Source: Paraspadella gotoi (taxonomy: Eukaryota; Chaetognatha). Taken from it: a stretch of 64,000 bases of DNA. Below, in pieces: positions 20,931 through 33,904 of the stretch. Made by a program: the position numbers and the translations under genes. The DNA is taken from contig CM119266.1 in assembly GCA_051294375.1 (NCBI GenBank), positions 9,370,538 to 9,434,537 of the forward strand. Direction: 5' to 3'. How positions within the stretch are numbered: position 1 is the first letter of the stretch; each line of letters begins with the position of its first letter. The notes below the pieces were generated by a model, which was given only the letters and a program-made list of their open reading frames with translations, had not been told where the DNA came from and made no database searches.

Positions 20931-22831
20931 GGTAGTACTGCTTTATCATCGATTTTTTCATAGTTTTCATCGTCGTCCCTCATCGTCATCTTTATCATCA
21001 TCGGCTTACTTATCAACAAATGTCAACATCATTGTAATCGTCATCAGCATCAGCCCCAGCATCATCATGAAAATCGCCATCACCTTAATCGTCGTTATAA
21101 TCGTTATCATCATCAATATCATCATCATTATCAATAGCACGATCGTATTATCATTATCAATAGCATGATGTTAATGAATTCTTTATCATTGTCGTAATCA
21201 ACTTCATCATCATCATCATCATCGTTGTCGTCAATATCGTCTTCCTTACCATCTTCGTTTTTCGCCCGTCTTTCGTCGTAGTTGCCATAGAGACGCGTCG
21301 ACGTGGAATGATTAAAAACGACGCCGGGCGCCTCGTCGTCGCCCTCTAGGGGCAACGAAGAAGGAAGGAAGGCGTGGAAGGGAAATTAGGGGCCGCCGCC
21401 GCCGCCGCCGCAAAGTGGAGGCAACAAAGGGAGAGGGCGCTAAGGGCGCCTGCGTAATGGCGTAAACGATGGAAGCCAAAAACGAGAGAGAAATGAAAGT
21501 TTAAGAGCGGAAAACGAACGTCTTTTGTTTTGTTTTTTTTGGGGGGGAAGATTGTTTTTGTTTCGTTTTGTTTTGTTTTAACTTGTCGAAAATAATGTGT
21601 TTTTTTTTCCTGCAGAAATTCTCAGAGTCAGACTTTCTTTGCCTGAAATTAGTTTTTCTCGGGAGAATAGGAAAACGTCATGAATAACATGAACTTTCGG
21701 ACGCCGATTTAAAAAAAAAAGAGCGCCACCAAAGAGGACGCCTAAAAAAGAGCGCCGACAAAAAGAAGCACGCACACAAAGGGCGCCGCCATTGAGAAAG
21801 ACGCCAGAAAAAGAGCACAGCCTTAGAAATGAGAAGCGAACAAAAATGAAACGCCGGGGCGGGGAAAAAATTAGTCTCGAGCGAAAAAGAACGGCGAGAG
21901 ACTGAAAGATCCGAGGCGCAAAAGAAACGATGGGCGCTAAAGGGAAAGATGAAGGCGCCGGCGTCGGGGCAATGGACGCCGAGCAAAGGATGCAAAAGTT
22001 GTAATAAAAAGAGCAGATGGTTTCTGCGAGTCGAGGGACGCTGAATTAGAGCTTAAAACGGAACCGTTAGTAAAAGAAGGGCTTTTAGTTGCGACTCAAA
22101 TAAGCGAAGACAACAATGACTTTGTTTGACTTTGACCGATCGCGATTTTGCAACTGAACTGTGGCCTACAGTGTGGATCAACTAATTTCCATTTAAGAAA
22201 AAGACTCGATCTTCGCTTTTAATTCCAGTCTTTCATTTCTCTCTTGCTTCGTCTCTGTGTACATTTTAAAGGTGGTTTTGTTTATAGTTCTCTATTATAA
22301 CATTAAAAATGTATAACCAATATATGAAAATTATTCTTTCATTCAGTAAACAAGAGAGGAATCTCCAGAGTTGAACATTTAATTCGCACCTTCCGAATTC
22401 AGAAATAAACATTGCGCTCTTAAGCAGCGCCATCGGTCGAGAAAAAAAGTGCCGCAAAGAGGCGTCGAAGGAATGGAAAAAGAAGAGGTTGCTCCTCGAG
22501 AAAAANNNNNNNNNNAGAGAGAGAGAGTCTTAACTAAAGAGCTAAACGTCGAAGTGGTTCTCCGTATTCGCTTGTCGGTGCTGGTTTTCTAATGCCATCC
22601 CGGCTTTTCTCAGTCATTTCTCCATCTTTATACCGAGTCGTAGTCTATTTTCTATTTAAATTTTTTTAAATTTTAAAATCATTTTTTCATACATTTTCTT
22701 CTTTAGCCTTATTGGCCTTATAGTTATAGTTATACTTTTTCTAAATTTTATCCATTTTTCGAAATTTTTAATAAGTAAGTCTTGTAAAAACTTTTTTTAA
22801 CATTTTTTCTTTCTAGTAGGATTTGTTTTTT
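20832..22831. repeat. Duplicated locus, copy 1 (truncated)
   Basis: From the GTC/ATC-rich start through a CpG-rich block with recurrent GCGCC words to atttgtttttt, this stretch matches 28,246-30,760 and, from about 21,400, 22,857-25,040. Differences are almost all one- or two-base indels, often in homopolymers. It ends at a 25-N join. No gene can be read consistently in all copies. Confidence 0.85.
21713..21990. repeat. GCGCC-periodic purine-rich tract
   Basis: Words such as agagcgccac, aggacgcct, gagcgccgac and gggcgccgcc recur every 15-25 bases among A-rich spacers. Copies lie at about 23,205-23,520 and 29,145-29,460. In copy 3 one frame (29,120-29,305) reads a Lys/Arg-rich peptide (KRTPKKERRQKRSTPHKAP), but the frame breaks in the other copies. 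Confidence 0.55.
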
Positions 22832-25226
22832 NNNNNNNNNNNNNNNNNNNNNNNNNGCTCCGCCGACCAGCACGCCGCAAAAGGGAGTGTAGAGCAACCA
22901 ATATAGTGAGCATGGGCGCTAAGGTCGGCACTGCGTAATGGCGTAAACGCATTGGAAGCCAAAAAACGAGAGAGAAATGAAATGGTTTTAAAGAGACGGA
23001 AAACGAACGTCTTTTGTTTTTGTTTTTTTGGGGAAGATTGTTTGTTTCGTTTTGTTTATGTTTAACTTGTCGAAAATAATGTGTTTTTTTTCCTGCAGAA
23101 ATTCTTCAGACAGTCATGACTTTCTCTTGCCTGAAATTACGTTTTCTCGTGGGAGAACAGGAAAACGTCATGGAAATAACATGAACTTTCGGACGCGATT
23201 TAAAAAAAAAGAGCGCCACCAAAGAGGACGCCTAAAAAGAAGCGCCGACAAAAAGAAGCACGCCACACAAGGTCGCCGCCATGAGAAAGACGCCTCCAGA
23301 AAAAGAAGCACAGCTTCTTAGAATATGAGAACGCGAACAAAAAATGAATACGCCGGGCGTGGGTAAAAGAAAAAAAATTAAAGTCTACGAGCGAAAAAAG
23401 AACGCCTCGTGAAGAGTGAGGACTGAAAGAGCATCCGAGCGAGCAAAAAGAAACGATGGCGGCGCTTAAAGGGAAAGATGAAGGCCGGCCCTGGCGTCGG
23501 GGGCCGACATGACGGCCGAGGCCAAAGGATGCAAAAGTTGTTAATGAATAAAAAGAGCAGATGCGTTTCTGCTGAGTGTCGAGGACGCTGAATTAGAGCT
23601 TAAAACCGGAAACCGTTAGTAACAAGAAGGGCGCTTTTAGTTGGACCTCAAATAAGCGAAGGTGACCTAACAATGACTTTGTTTGAACTTTGACGCGATT
23701 ACGCGGATTTTTGCAACTGAACGGGCCTACCAGTGGGGATTCAACACTAATTTCCATTTAAGAAAAAGAACTCAGATCTTCGCTTTAATTCCAGTTTTCT
23801 CATTTCTCTCTTGCTTCGTCTTCTGGTACATTTTAAGGTGTTGTTTTTGTTATATAGTCTCTATATATAACATTAAAAATACTGATAACCAAATATATGA
23901 AAATTATTTCTTTCCATTTCAAGTAAATTCAATAGAGAGGAAATCTCCAGTACAGCTTGGAACTATTTAATTCGGCTAAAACCATTGCTCCGAATTCAGA
24001 AAAAATAAACATTGCGCCTCTTAAGCAGCTCGCCATCGGTTCGGAGGAAAAAGACAAGTGCCCGCAAAGAAGGGCGTCGAAAGGAATGGAAAAAAAGAAA
24101 GAAGAGGTTGGCCTCCTCGAGAAAAAGGGAGAGAGAGAGAGAGAGAGAGAGGAGAAGAGAAAGACTTGGTGAGAGAGAGACGAGGAAGAGGACGAGAGAG
24201 AAAGAATGACGATGAGAGGAGGAGAAAGAGAGTAGGGTGCGAAGAGGAGATAGGAGTGAGACGGAACTGGGTAGGTAGAGATACTTTCGATGAGAGAACA
24301 CAGATAAAGAAAAGACGGCCAAAGCGTATACTCTGACTGCCACGACATTTGAGTTTTAGTCGTGAAAGACTTTCGACGGTTTATAGCAGAGGGTAAGGAA
24401 TGGAGGGGGTGTGAGGGAGGGGGGAGGCTGGTCCTCTAAAATTGGCGGGCATGGGTCGGTGGTTTGGCATGGAAAGTGAGGCCGGAGATCGAAGGTAGAT
24501 TTGGAAGAAAACGAGAGGCAGAGACAGCTCAAATGACGACGTCGTGTGGTCCGCCGCAGGGGGGATAGATTACGACTGAGAGAAGGCGAAAAGAGTAGAG
24601 AGAGAGAGCTCTGCAATTTGAGAGAGACCGAGTAGCCCTATGTGTCACAAAGAAATGAAAGCTTATCTAAGACTATCAACAGAGATGAGAGAGAGTCTTA
24701 ACTATAAGAAGCTGAAACGTCGAGGTGGTTTCTCCGTTATTCGCTTGTCGTTGCTGGCTGGTTTTTTCTTAAATGCCATTCCCGGTTTTCTCATGTCATA
24801 TTCCTCCATTCTTTATACCGATGTCGTAGTCTATTTCTATTTAAATTTTTTATAATTAAATTTTAAAATCATTTTTTCATACATTTCTTCTTTAGCCTTA
24901 TTGGCCTTATAGTATTCATGTATTTACTTTTATCTAAATTTTATCTCCATTTTCGAAAATTTTTTAATAAGTAGGATCTTTTGTATAAAACTTTTTTTAA
25001 CATTTTTCTTTCTGTGTTCTAGTTAGGATTTGTTTTTTTACTCTTTATTAAAACATTTTTTTACCATTCCGACTCGGACTTTCCCCCCCCCCGACTTCAG
25101 CTCATTTCTTTCGGTCCGCCATTTGAATTTTTTTTCTTTTTTTCTCGTTCGAATGGAATTCGGAATTCCGAAGGAAAAGACCAAAAATAAATCCGAACGA
25201 TTCTCACTGAAATGAAGGAGTGATGA

Positions 25227-25266
<40 letters not shown>

Positions 25267-25549
25267 CATTGAAAAATACGATTCTTCCTTTGCTGCTCAG
25301 TTGGTTCACTTTCTAGTTATTGTAAGGTTATCGTAAGGGTACTGTACAAATCCGAGGCAACGTTCATCCATGAAGTAGATCGCGAAACCATAAGGGGAGA
25401 AAAAAAAATCAAAATTGACAATCCCTCTAGATTTTTGTTCGTCCAATATTAGCGATTATCGCATAAACTAAAACGTCGACTAAAAAACGATCCTCCTCTT
25501 CTCCCGCTCAACAATCGCCCGCCACGCCCACCGCCCCCCCCCTTTCCGC

Positions 25550-25735
25550 CCGGTCACGCCATCGAGGTCTCACGTGAACGCACGTGCGCCACGCCGACCG
25601 ACGAACGGTCGCGTCTCCCGCGTAATTGAACTCGCGACGAAGCGTGCGCGGGGCGGAGAGAGAAAGAGAGCGCGTGCGCGCGATTAGATTTGCGCGCAGC
25701 GTGTTCGACGTGCATTGCGTGCGCGAGATCGAGGA
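25550..25735. promoter_or_regulatory. CpG-rich promoter-like block
   Basis: A strongly CpG-enriched stretch in AT-rich surroundings with two CACGTG-type words (tcacgtgaacgcacgtgcgc) and GCGCGTGCGCGC. It recurs in copy 3 at about 31,325-31,500. It could be a transcription start region or a methylation-free island; no adjoining coding exon was identified. Confidence 0.4.
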
Positions 25736-26892
25736 GTCTTTCTTTTATATTAACCGATGAAAGGAGACGACAACGACAACGACGACGACGACGAAGAAGA
25801 AGAAAGAAGAAAACGAAAACAATATTTTCGATAAAATCGATTCCGAGCGTCAGCCTTCGGGTCATCCGAAGTGGAAAAGGGTCCATGGCCCCGGGGGGCC
25901 GGGGGGTCATTGACGACGGGGTCGACTGAACTCACTCGACTGAGAATTTTCACGAAAATTCCTGATTTAATTTTCCGTCGTTGAATTCAGTTTTTTTTAG
26001 TCACTTTTCGGTCGGTCTGTCGCTCGGTCCGTCGCTCGGTATGTCTGTCCGTCGATCTGTCCCACTTATGTTAAAAATGCATATGATTTGCTTTTACTTG
26101 GTATCTCTTTTGTTCAGACAGAAAAAAAATCTGAAATCTAAGGGACTGCATGAGCCGCCTTCAGGAAATTCTAAAACTTAATGGAATAAAAGACGGAATT
26201 TTGATGCAGTGCAGGTCATAAATACACGGGCGAAGAAGGTTATTGTAGTCATGAAGTCATGTTATGTCAGGTGAAGTCATATCACGTCATGTCATGTCTC
26301 GTCATGTCAGGGTCATGTCACGAGAAATATACGCGATAAAGCAGTCACTGTGGCTCAACACATTTGAATTACCGTTCTTGTTTTCATCTAGTGATCAAGA
26401 ACTCACGTCCTTCACACCAAAAATAAACTCCAGAAAAGCTGAAATACAAATTCCCTTCTTCCCTCTTGACCCCAATCGCCTCATTTCAGAATCGCTGACA
26501 CAGTTTGACCCAAAAACAGAAACGAGTGAAACACTTTTCTTTCTTTTGGTTCTCGAACTAAAAATTTAGGTTTGTTTTTAACTGGATTGTAAAAAGTATA
26601 AATTAAATTTATTGTGATCGCGAGAATAGGTCAACTTTTGATTTTTATTTTTTTCCTACAGAAAATAAGATCCAATTCCAACTGTTAAAAGAGCATCAAG
26701 AGCATTTTATTTTGAACAAAAACTTGGCTTATACTAGAAAAGAATCTGTACATACGATAGACTAAAGCGAACGAGTTTTCCGATTATTGTTACATTTTGT
26801 AAAAGCTCAGTCGATATTCATATATATTTTATGAAACAGGTGCGAATACAAAAAAGTTCTTAGCACTTGGAGTTGGGTGGTGCCTCGCACGC

Positions 26893-26904
26893 CACGTGAC
26901 GTCA
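26893..26904. promoter_or_regulatory. Overlapping E-box and CRE
   Basis: CACGTG (26,893-26,898) overlaps a full TGACGTCA (26,897-26,904). The same 12-mer is at 32,702-32,713 in copy 3. It lies in a CpG-rich stretch followed by (GAC)n. Both bHLH/bZIP sites are perfect palindromes; sharing of four bases implies mutually exclusive occupancy if both are used. Confidence 0.55.
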
Positions 26905-27482
26905 GACGTTTGACGCTTCGACGTCGCGAGGGTCGACGTCTGTCTGTGACAAGGTCGTCGACGACGACGACGACGACGACAGCGGTTTTGTCAAGCGAAC
27001 GAAAGAAATTTCAAGGTTCGCGCGAAGAATACGAAATCAACCTTTGGTTTATTAGTTATTTGCAGTAGTAATCGTTCGTTTGAGGATTATCAAAAAAAGC
27101 AACGGATATTTTACGTTAGTTTAAATCAAAATTTGACGTTACAATACATACATCGTAGAGATTATAAGATATAATACTGATTGGACATTTTGAAATATTC
27201 ACTCAAGGATGAGACACGCGTCAGTTTGTGACAGATCTTGTGAAGCGTGAAATAACGTATTTCACGACTAAGCATTCGCAACCTTCTCTCTTCTATGTCC
27301 CGAGAATAGTGAAGGAAAGAAGGCCACAGAAAAGAAAAAAGAAAAAAGGAGAAAAGAAATTGGAGTGAGAAGGCGAAAAAAAGAGGGAAAGAATAAGAAT
27401 GAAAAAGAAACGAAGTAAAAAAAAAGAGCAGGAGGGAATTAAAAAGAGAGAGAGAGAGGAGGAGAGAAGAGAGAGAGAGAGA

Positions 27483-27525
<43 letters not shown>

Positions 27526-27716
27526 GAGAGGGTAGGAAATGTCGCGAACAACACTAACCTTTGATCTTTGATCTTCCTTCCCGAATCATCTTTAATGGAA
27601 TATCTCCAGGGAGAGGAGAAAAACTTTTTCACAAAAAACAGAAATATTTTTTTGCTATGGTTTTTTTTTATTCGTCTTCTTGTTTACATCATCATACCAA
27701 GAAAAAGGAATGAGAA

Positions 27717-27753
27717 AAAAATGGCGTCCATTTTGATGAACGACGCCATTTTT
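27717..27753. promoter_or_regulatory. Inverted pair of YY1-like sites
   Basis: AAAAATGGCGTC and its exact reverse complement GACGCCATTTTT are separated by 13 nt; each contains AAAATGGCG, close to the YY1 core AANATGGCG. The same structure is at 33,529-33,565 in copy 3 with no change in the arms. It is followed by a T-rich tract. Confidence 0.5.
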
Positions 27754-28165
27754 CGCCTCCCACGGCAATTCACTCTTTCCTTTTTCCCCTTTTTTTTCTT
27801 TTTTTTCTTTCATTTCCTTTCCTCCCTATGCTTACTTTTACGATAATATATATATATATATATATCAAAACTAAAACCGTACAAAGTGACAATATCAGTA
27901 AAAATTAATATAAACTATGATCAAGCCAACATTTGAGACTTTCGAGATATAGCATCACAAACACGACGCAAAAAAAACTGGAAGGAATAAAAAAGGAAGG
28001 AATAAAAAGGAAGGAATAAAAAAGGAAGAAAAAAAAAAGGAAGGAATAAGAATAAGACTAGATTTGGTTCTCGGTTCCCCCCCCCACGCCTCTTTTGGCT
28101 CTCTTCTCTCTCTTTCTCTCTTTCTCTCTCTCTCTTCTCTCTTCTCTCTCTTTTCTTCCTTTTTT

Positions 28166-28205
<40 letters not shown>

Positions 28206-28245
28206 ATCTATCTCTTCTCTNNNNNNNNNNNNNNNNNNNNNNNNN

Positions 28246-30004
28246 GTTGTTTTGTTACTCGTACCCTGGTCACGCAATTGCGGTCGTTGTTTCGTTGTTC
28301 GTCGTCGTCGTCGTCGTCGAGGTAGGCGGTAAGTATGCTTATCATCGATTTTTCATAGTTTCATCGCTCGTCCCTCATTCGTCATCTTTATCTCATCGGC
28401 CCTTATTATCAACAAATGTCAACATATTGTAATCGTCACCAGCATTCAGCCCCAGGCCTATCATTGAAAATCGCCATTCACCTTAATCCGTCGTTATAAT
28501 TCGTTATCATCATCAATATTCATCCATCATTATCAATAGCACGACGTATTATCATTTATCAATAGCATTGATGTTAATGAATTCTATCATTTCGTAATCA
28601 ACTTCATCATCCATCATCATCATCGTTGTCGTCATATCGTCTTCCTTACATCTTCGTTTTTTCCGCCCGCTTCTTTCGTCGTAGTTGCCATAGAGACGCT
28701 GTCGGACGTGGAATGAATTTAAAACGACGCCGGGGCCCTCGTCGTCGCCTCTAGGGGCAACGAAGAAGGAAGGAAGGCGTGGAAGGGGAAATAGGGCACG
28801 CCGCCGCCGCGCCGCAAAGGAGTGTAGAGGCCAACATATAGGAGCAGGGCGCTGAGGCGGCCTGCGTAATGGCGTAAAACGATGGAAGCCAAAAAACCGA
28901 GGAGAGAAATGAAATAGGTTTTAAGAGACGGAAAACGAAGTCTTTTGTTTGGTTTTTTTCGGGGGTGAAGATTGTCTTTGTTTCAGTTTTGTTTATGTTT
29001 TAACTTGTCGAAAATAATGTGTTTTTTTTCCTGCAGGAAATTCTCAGCAGTTCGTGATCTTTCTCTTGCCTGAAAGTTAGTTTTCTCGTGCGGAGAATAG
29101 GAAAACGTCATAGAATAACATGGAACTTTCGGACGCCGATTTAAAAAAAAAGAGCGCCACCAAGAGGACGCCTAAAAAAGAGCGCCGACAAAAAAGAAGC
29201 ACGCCACACAAGGCGCCGCCATTGAGAAAAGACGCTCCAGAAAAAGAGCACAGCCTCTTACGAAATGAGACGCGAACAAAAAATGAATACGCCCGGGCGG
29301 GGTGAGAAAAAAAATATTAAAGTCTACGAGCGAAAAAGAGTAACCGCGACCTGAGAAGGTGAGACTGAAAGGATCCGAGCGCAGCAAAAAGAAACGATGG
29401 CGCGCGCTTAAAGGAAAGATGAAGGCCGGCCCGAGACGTCGGGGCGAGACATGACGCCGAGGCAAGAGGATGCAAAAGTTGTTAATGCTAAAAAGAGCAG
29501 ATCGTTTCTGCGAGTCGAGGTACGCTGAATTAGAGCTTTAAACGGAACCGTTAGTAAAAGAAGGGCTTTTAGTTGCGACTCAAATAAGCGAAGACCAACA
29601 ATGACTTTTGTTTGACTTTGACGATCGCGATTTTGCAACTGAACTGTGGCCCTACAGTGTGGGATCAACTAATTTCCATTTAAGAAAAAGACTCGATCTT
29701 CGCTTTTAATTCCAGTCTTTCATTTCTCTCTTGCTTCGTCTTCTGTGTACATTTTAAAGGTGGGTTTTGTTTATAGTTCTCTATATTAACATATAAAAAT
29801 GATAACCAATATATGAAAATTATTCTTTCATTTCAGTAAACAAGAGAGGAAATCTCCAGAAGCTTGAACATTTTAATTCGCACCTTCCGAATTCAGAAAT
29901 AAACATTGCGCCTCTTAAGCAGCGCCATCGGTCGAGAAAAAAGTGCGAAAGAGGCGTCGAAGGAATGGAAAAAAGAAGAGGTTGGCTCCTCGAGAAAAAG
30001 AGAG

Positions 30005-30044
<40 letters not shown>

Positions 30045-30370
30045 TGAGAACGAGAGACGAGGAAGAGAGAGAGAGAGAGAGAGAGAGAGGAGAAGAAGTG
30101 TCAGAGGAGAGAGAGAGAGAGAGAGTAGAGCAGAGAAAAGAAAAAAAGACGCCAAAGCAAACTCTGACTGACGATATGAGTTTTGTCGTGAGAGACATTC
30201 GACGGTTAGCAAGGGTAAGGCAAGGAGGGGGGTGAGGAGGGGAGGTGGTCCTAAAATTGGGGATGTGATGCGGTGGTTTGTGGAAGGAGGCCGAGATCGA
30301 AGGTGATTTGAAGAAAACGAGAGGCAGAGACAGCAATGACGACGTCGGGGTCACGCGCGGGAAGAAGAGG

Positions 30371-30410
<40 letters not shown>

Positions 30411-33400
30411 CAAGAGACGACGAGAGAGAGAGAGTCTTAACTAAAGAGCTAAAAACGTCGAAGTGGTTCTCCGTATTCGCTTGTCGGTGGCTGGGTTTTT
30501 CTAATGGCCAATCCCGGCTTTCTCAGTCATTTCTCCATCTTTATACCGATTCGTAGTCTATTTTCTATTTAAAATTTTTTTATAAATTTTAAAATCATTT
30601 TTTCATACATTTTCTTCTTTAGGCCTTATTGGCCTTATAGTTATAGTTTATTTACTTTTTCTAAATTTTATCCATTTTCGAAAATTTTTAATAAAGAGTC
30701 TTGTTAAAAACTTTTTTTAACATTTTTCTTTCTAGTCTGTGTTAGGATTTGTTTTACTCTTAACATTTTTTTACCATTCGACTCGGACTTTCCCCCCCCC
30801 CGACTTCAGCTCCATTTCTTTCGTCCGCCATTTTGAATTTTTTTCCCGCCGCCATTGTTTTTTCTTTTTTTCCGTTCGAATGGAATTCGGAATTCCGAAG
30901 GAAAAGACCAAAATAAATCCGAACAATTCTCACTGACATGAAGGAGTGATGATGACGACGACGACCGACGACGACGACGACGACGACGACGCATTGAAAA
31001 ATTAAGATTCTTCCTTTGCTGCTCAGTTGGTCACTTTCTAGTTATTGTAGCGTTATGTTAAGGTACTGTACAAATCCGAGGCAAACGTTCATCCATGAAG
31101 TTAGATCGCCTGAAATCAAGCATTTAGAGGTAGCGGATGAATAAAAAAATCTACAAATTCCCCCTTCTCCTTTTCTCCCTCTTAATTCCTCCCTCTAGAT
31201 TTTTTTTCATCCATATTAGCGATTATCCCTAAACCGTCGACTAAAAAACGATCCTCCTCTTTCTCCCGCTCAACAATCGCCCCGCCACGCCCACCGCCCC
31301 CCCCTCCGCCGTGATCACGCCATCATCTCACGTGAACGCACGTGCGCCACGCGACCGACGAACGGTTCGCGTCTCCGCGTAATTGAACTCGCGACGAAGC
31401 GTGCGCGGGGCGGAGAGAGAAAGAGGGAGCGCGTGCGCGCGATTAGATTTGGCGCGCAGCGTGTCGACGTGCATTGCGGTGCGCGAGATCGAGGAGTCTT
31501 TCTTTTATATTAACGATGAAAGGAGACGACAACGACAACGACGACGACGAGGAAGAAGAAGAAGAAGAAAGAAGAAAACGAAAACAATATTTCGATGATA
31601 AAATCGATTCCGAGCGTCAGCCTTCGGGTCATCCGAAGTGGAAAAGGGCTCCATGGCCGTGGGGCCGGGGGGTCATTGACGACGGGTGTCGACTGAACTC
31701 ACTCGACATGAGAATTTCACGGAAAATTCCTGATTTAATTTTCCGTCGTTGAATTCAGTTTTAGTTACGCCGCGAGAAACCTATTATAGTCACTTTTCGG
31801 TCGTGTCTGTCGCTCGGTCCGTCGCTCGGTATGTCTGTCCCATCGATCTGTCCCACTTATGTTAAAAATGCATATGATTGCTTTTTACTTGGTATCTCTT
31901 TTGTTCAGACAGAAAAAAATCGAAATCTAAGGACTGCATGGGCCGCCTTCAGGAAATTCTAAAAACTTAATGAATAAAAGACGGAATTTTGATGCAGTGC
32001 AGGTCATAAATACACGGGCGAAGAAGGTTATTGTAGTCATGAAGTCATGTTATGTCAGGTGAAGTCATATCACGTCATGTCATGTCTCGTCATGTCAGGG
32101 GTCATTGTCACGAGAAATATACGCGATAAAGCAGTCACTGTGGCTCAACACATTTGAATTACCGTTCTTGTTTTCATCTAGTGATCAAGAACTCACGTCC
32201 TTCACACCAAAAATAAACTCCAGAAAGCTGAAATACAAATCCCTTCTTCCCTCTCCTCTTCCTCTTCCCTCTTGACCCCAATCGCCTCATTTCAGAATCC
32301 CTGACACCGTTTGACCCAAAAAACAGAAACGAGTGGAAACACTTTTTTCTTTTGGTTCTGAACTAAAAATTTAGGTGTTTTTTAACTGGATTGTAAAAAA
32401 GATAAATTAAATTTATTGTTATCGCGAGAGGAAAAGGTCAACTTTTGATTTTTATTTTTTTCCTACAGAAAATAAGATCCAATTCCAACTGTTAAAAGGC
32501 ATCAAGGAGCATTTTATTTTGAACAAAAAACTTTAGCTTATACTAAAAAGAATCTGTACATAGGATAGACTAAAGCGAACGAGTTTTCCGATTATTGTTA
32601 CATTTTGTAAAAGCTCAGTCGATATTCATATATATATTTATGAAACAGTGCGAATACAAAAAAGTTCTTAGCACTTGTGAGAGTTGGTGTGCCTCGCACG
32701 CCACGTGACGTCAGACGTTTGACGCTTCGACGTCGCGAGGGTCGACGTCTGTCCTGTGACAAGGTCGTCGACACGACGACGACGACGCACGACAGCGGTT
32801 TTGTCAAGCCGCGAAAGAAATTTCAAGGTTCGCGCGGTAGATACAAAACCTTTGGTATAAATTTAGTATTCAGTAGTAATCGTTCGTTGATGATATCAAA
32901 AAAAAAAAAAGCAACGGAATTAGTTATAAATCAAAATTTGACGTTACATACATGCAACGTAGAGATTATAAGATATAATTACTGAATTGGACATTTTGAA
33001 ATATTCACTCAAGGATGAGACACGCGTCAGTTTGTGACAGATCTTGTGAAGCGTGAAATAACGTATTCACCGACAAACTCGAACTTCTCTATGTCCCGAG
33101 AATAGTGAAGGAAAAAGGCCACAGAAAAGAAAAAAAGAAAAAAAAGGAGAAAAGAAAAAAAAAGAAAAAATAAAAGAATGGAGGAGAAGGCGAAAAAAAA
33201 GAGGGAAAGAATAAGAATGAAAAAGAAACGAAGTAAAAAAAAAGAGCAGGAGGGAATAAAAAGAGAGAGAGAGAGGGAGAGAGAAGAAGAGAAGAGAGAG
33301 AGAGAGAAGAGAGAGAGAGAGAAGAGAGAGGGAAGAGAGAGAGAGGGTAGGAAATGTCGCGAACAACACTAACCTTTGATCTTTGATCTTCCTTCCCGAA

Positions 33401-33900
33401 TCATCTTTAATGGAATATCTCCAGGGAGAGGAGAAAAACTTTTCACAAAAACAGAAATATTTTTTTGCTATGGTTTTTTTTATTCGTCTTCTTGTTTACA
33501 TCATCATACCAAGAAAAAGGAATGAGAAAAAAATGGCGTCCATTTTGATGAACGACGCCATTTTTCGCCTCCCACGGCAATTCACTCTTTCCTTTTTTAT
33601 CCCCTTTTTTTCTTTTTTTTTCTTTCATTTCCTTTCCTCCCTATGCTTACTTTTACGATAATATATATATATATATATATCAAAACTAAAACCGTACAAA
33701 GTGACAATATCAGTAAAAATTAATATAAACTATGATCAAGCCAACATTTGAGACTTTCGAGATATAGCATCACAAACACGACGCAAAAAAAACTGGAAAG
33801 GAATAAAAAAGGAAGGAATAAAAAAGGAAGGAATAAAAAAGGAAGAAAAAAAAAGGAAGGAATAAGAAATAAGACTAGATTTGGTTCTCGGTTCCCCCCC
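28246..33900. repeat. Duplicated locus, copy 3
   Basis: Starts immediately after a 25-N join with the same gttgtt..actcg..accctggtc sequence that begins copy 1 after its gap, and runs collinearly with copies 1 and 2 to the ggaagaaaaaaaaaggaagg tract at about 33,850. Sequence after about 33,905 is no longer shared. Identity is high, with dispersed indels, so copies are recent or are alternative assemblies of one locus. Confidence 0.85.
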
Positions 33901-33904
33901 CCAC

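Larger units (their letters stand above)
22857..28220. repeat. Duplicated locus, copy 2
   Basis: Matches copy 3 over its whole length at an offset of about 5.7-5.8 kb. Sub-features shared with copy 3: GCGCC-rich block, (GA)n tracts near 24,130 and 27,450, (GAC)n at 25,223-25,264, a CpG-rich E-box-containing block at 25,550-25,730, a gtcatgtcat-type repeat at 26,245-26,325, an E-box/CRE composite at 26,893, an AAAAATGGCGTC inverted repeat at 27,717 and (AT)n at 27,846-27,864. Bounded on both sides by 25-N joins. Confidence 0.85.

Noticed and set aside
20271-21019. Frames near 200 codons around the large gap
   Set aside because: Mostly N translated as X.
29120-29305. Lys/Arg-rich histone-like peptide in copy 3
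   Set aside because: The frame is not kept in copies 1 and 2, and the amino acids follow from the GCGCC/A-rich repeat pattern.
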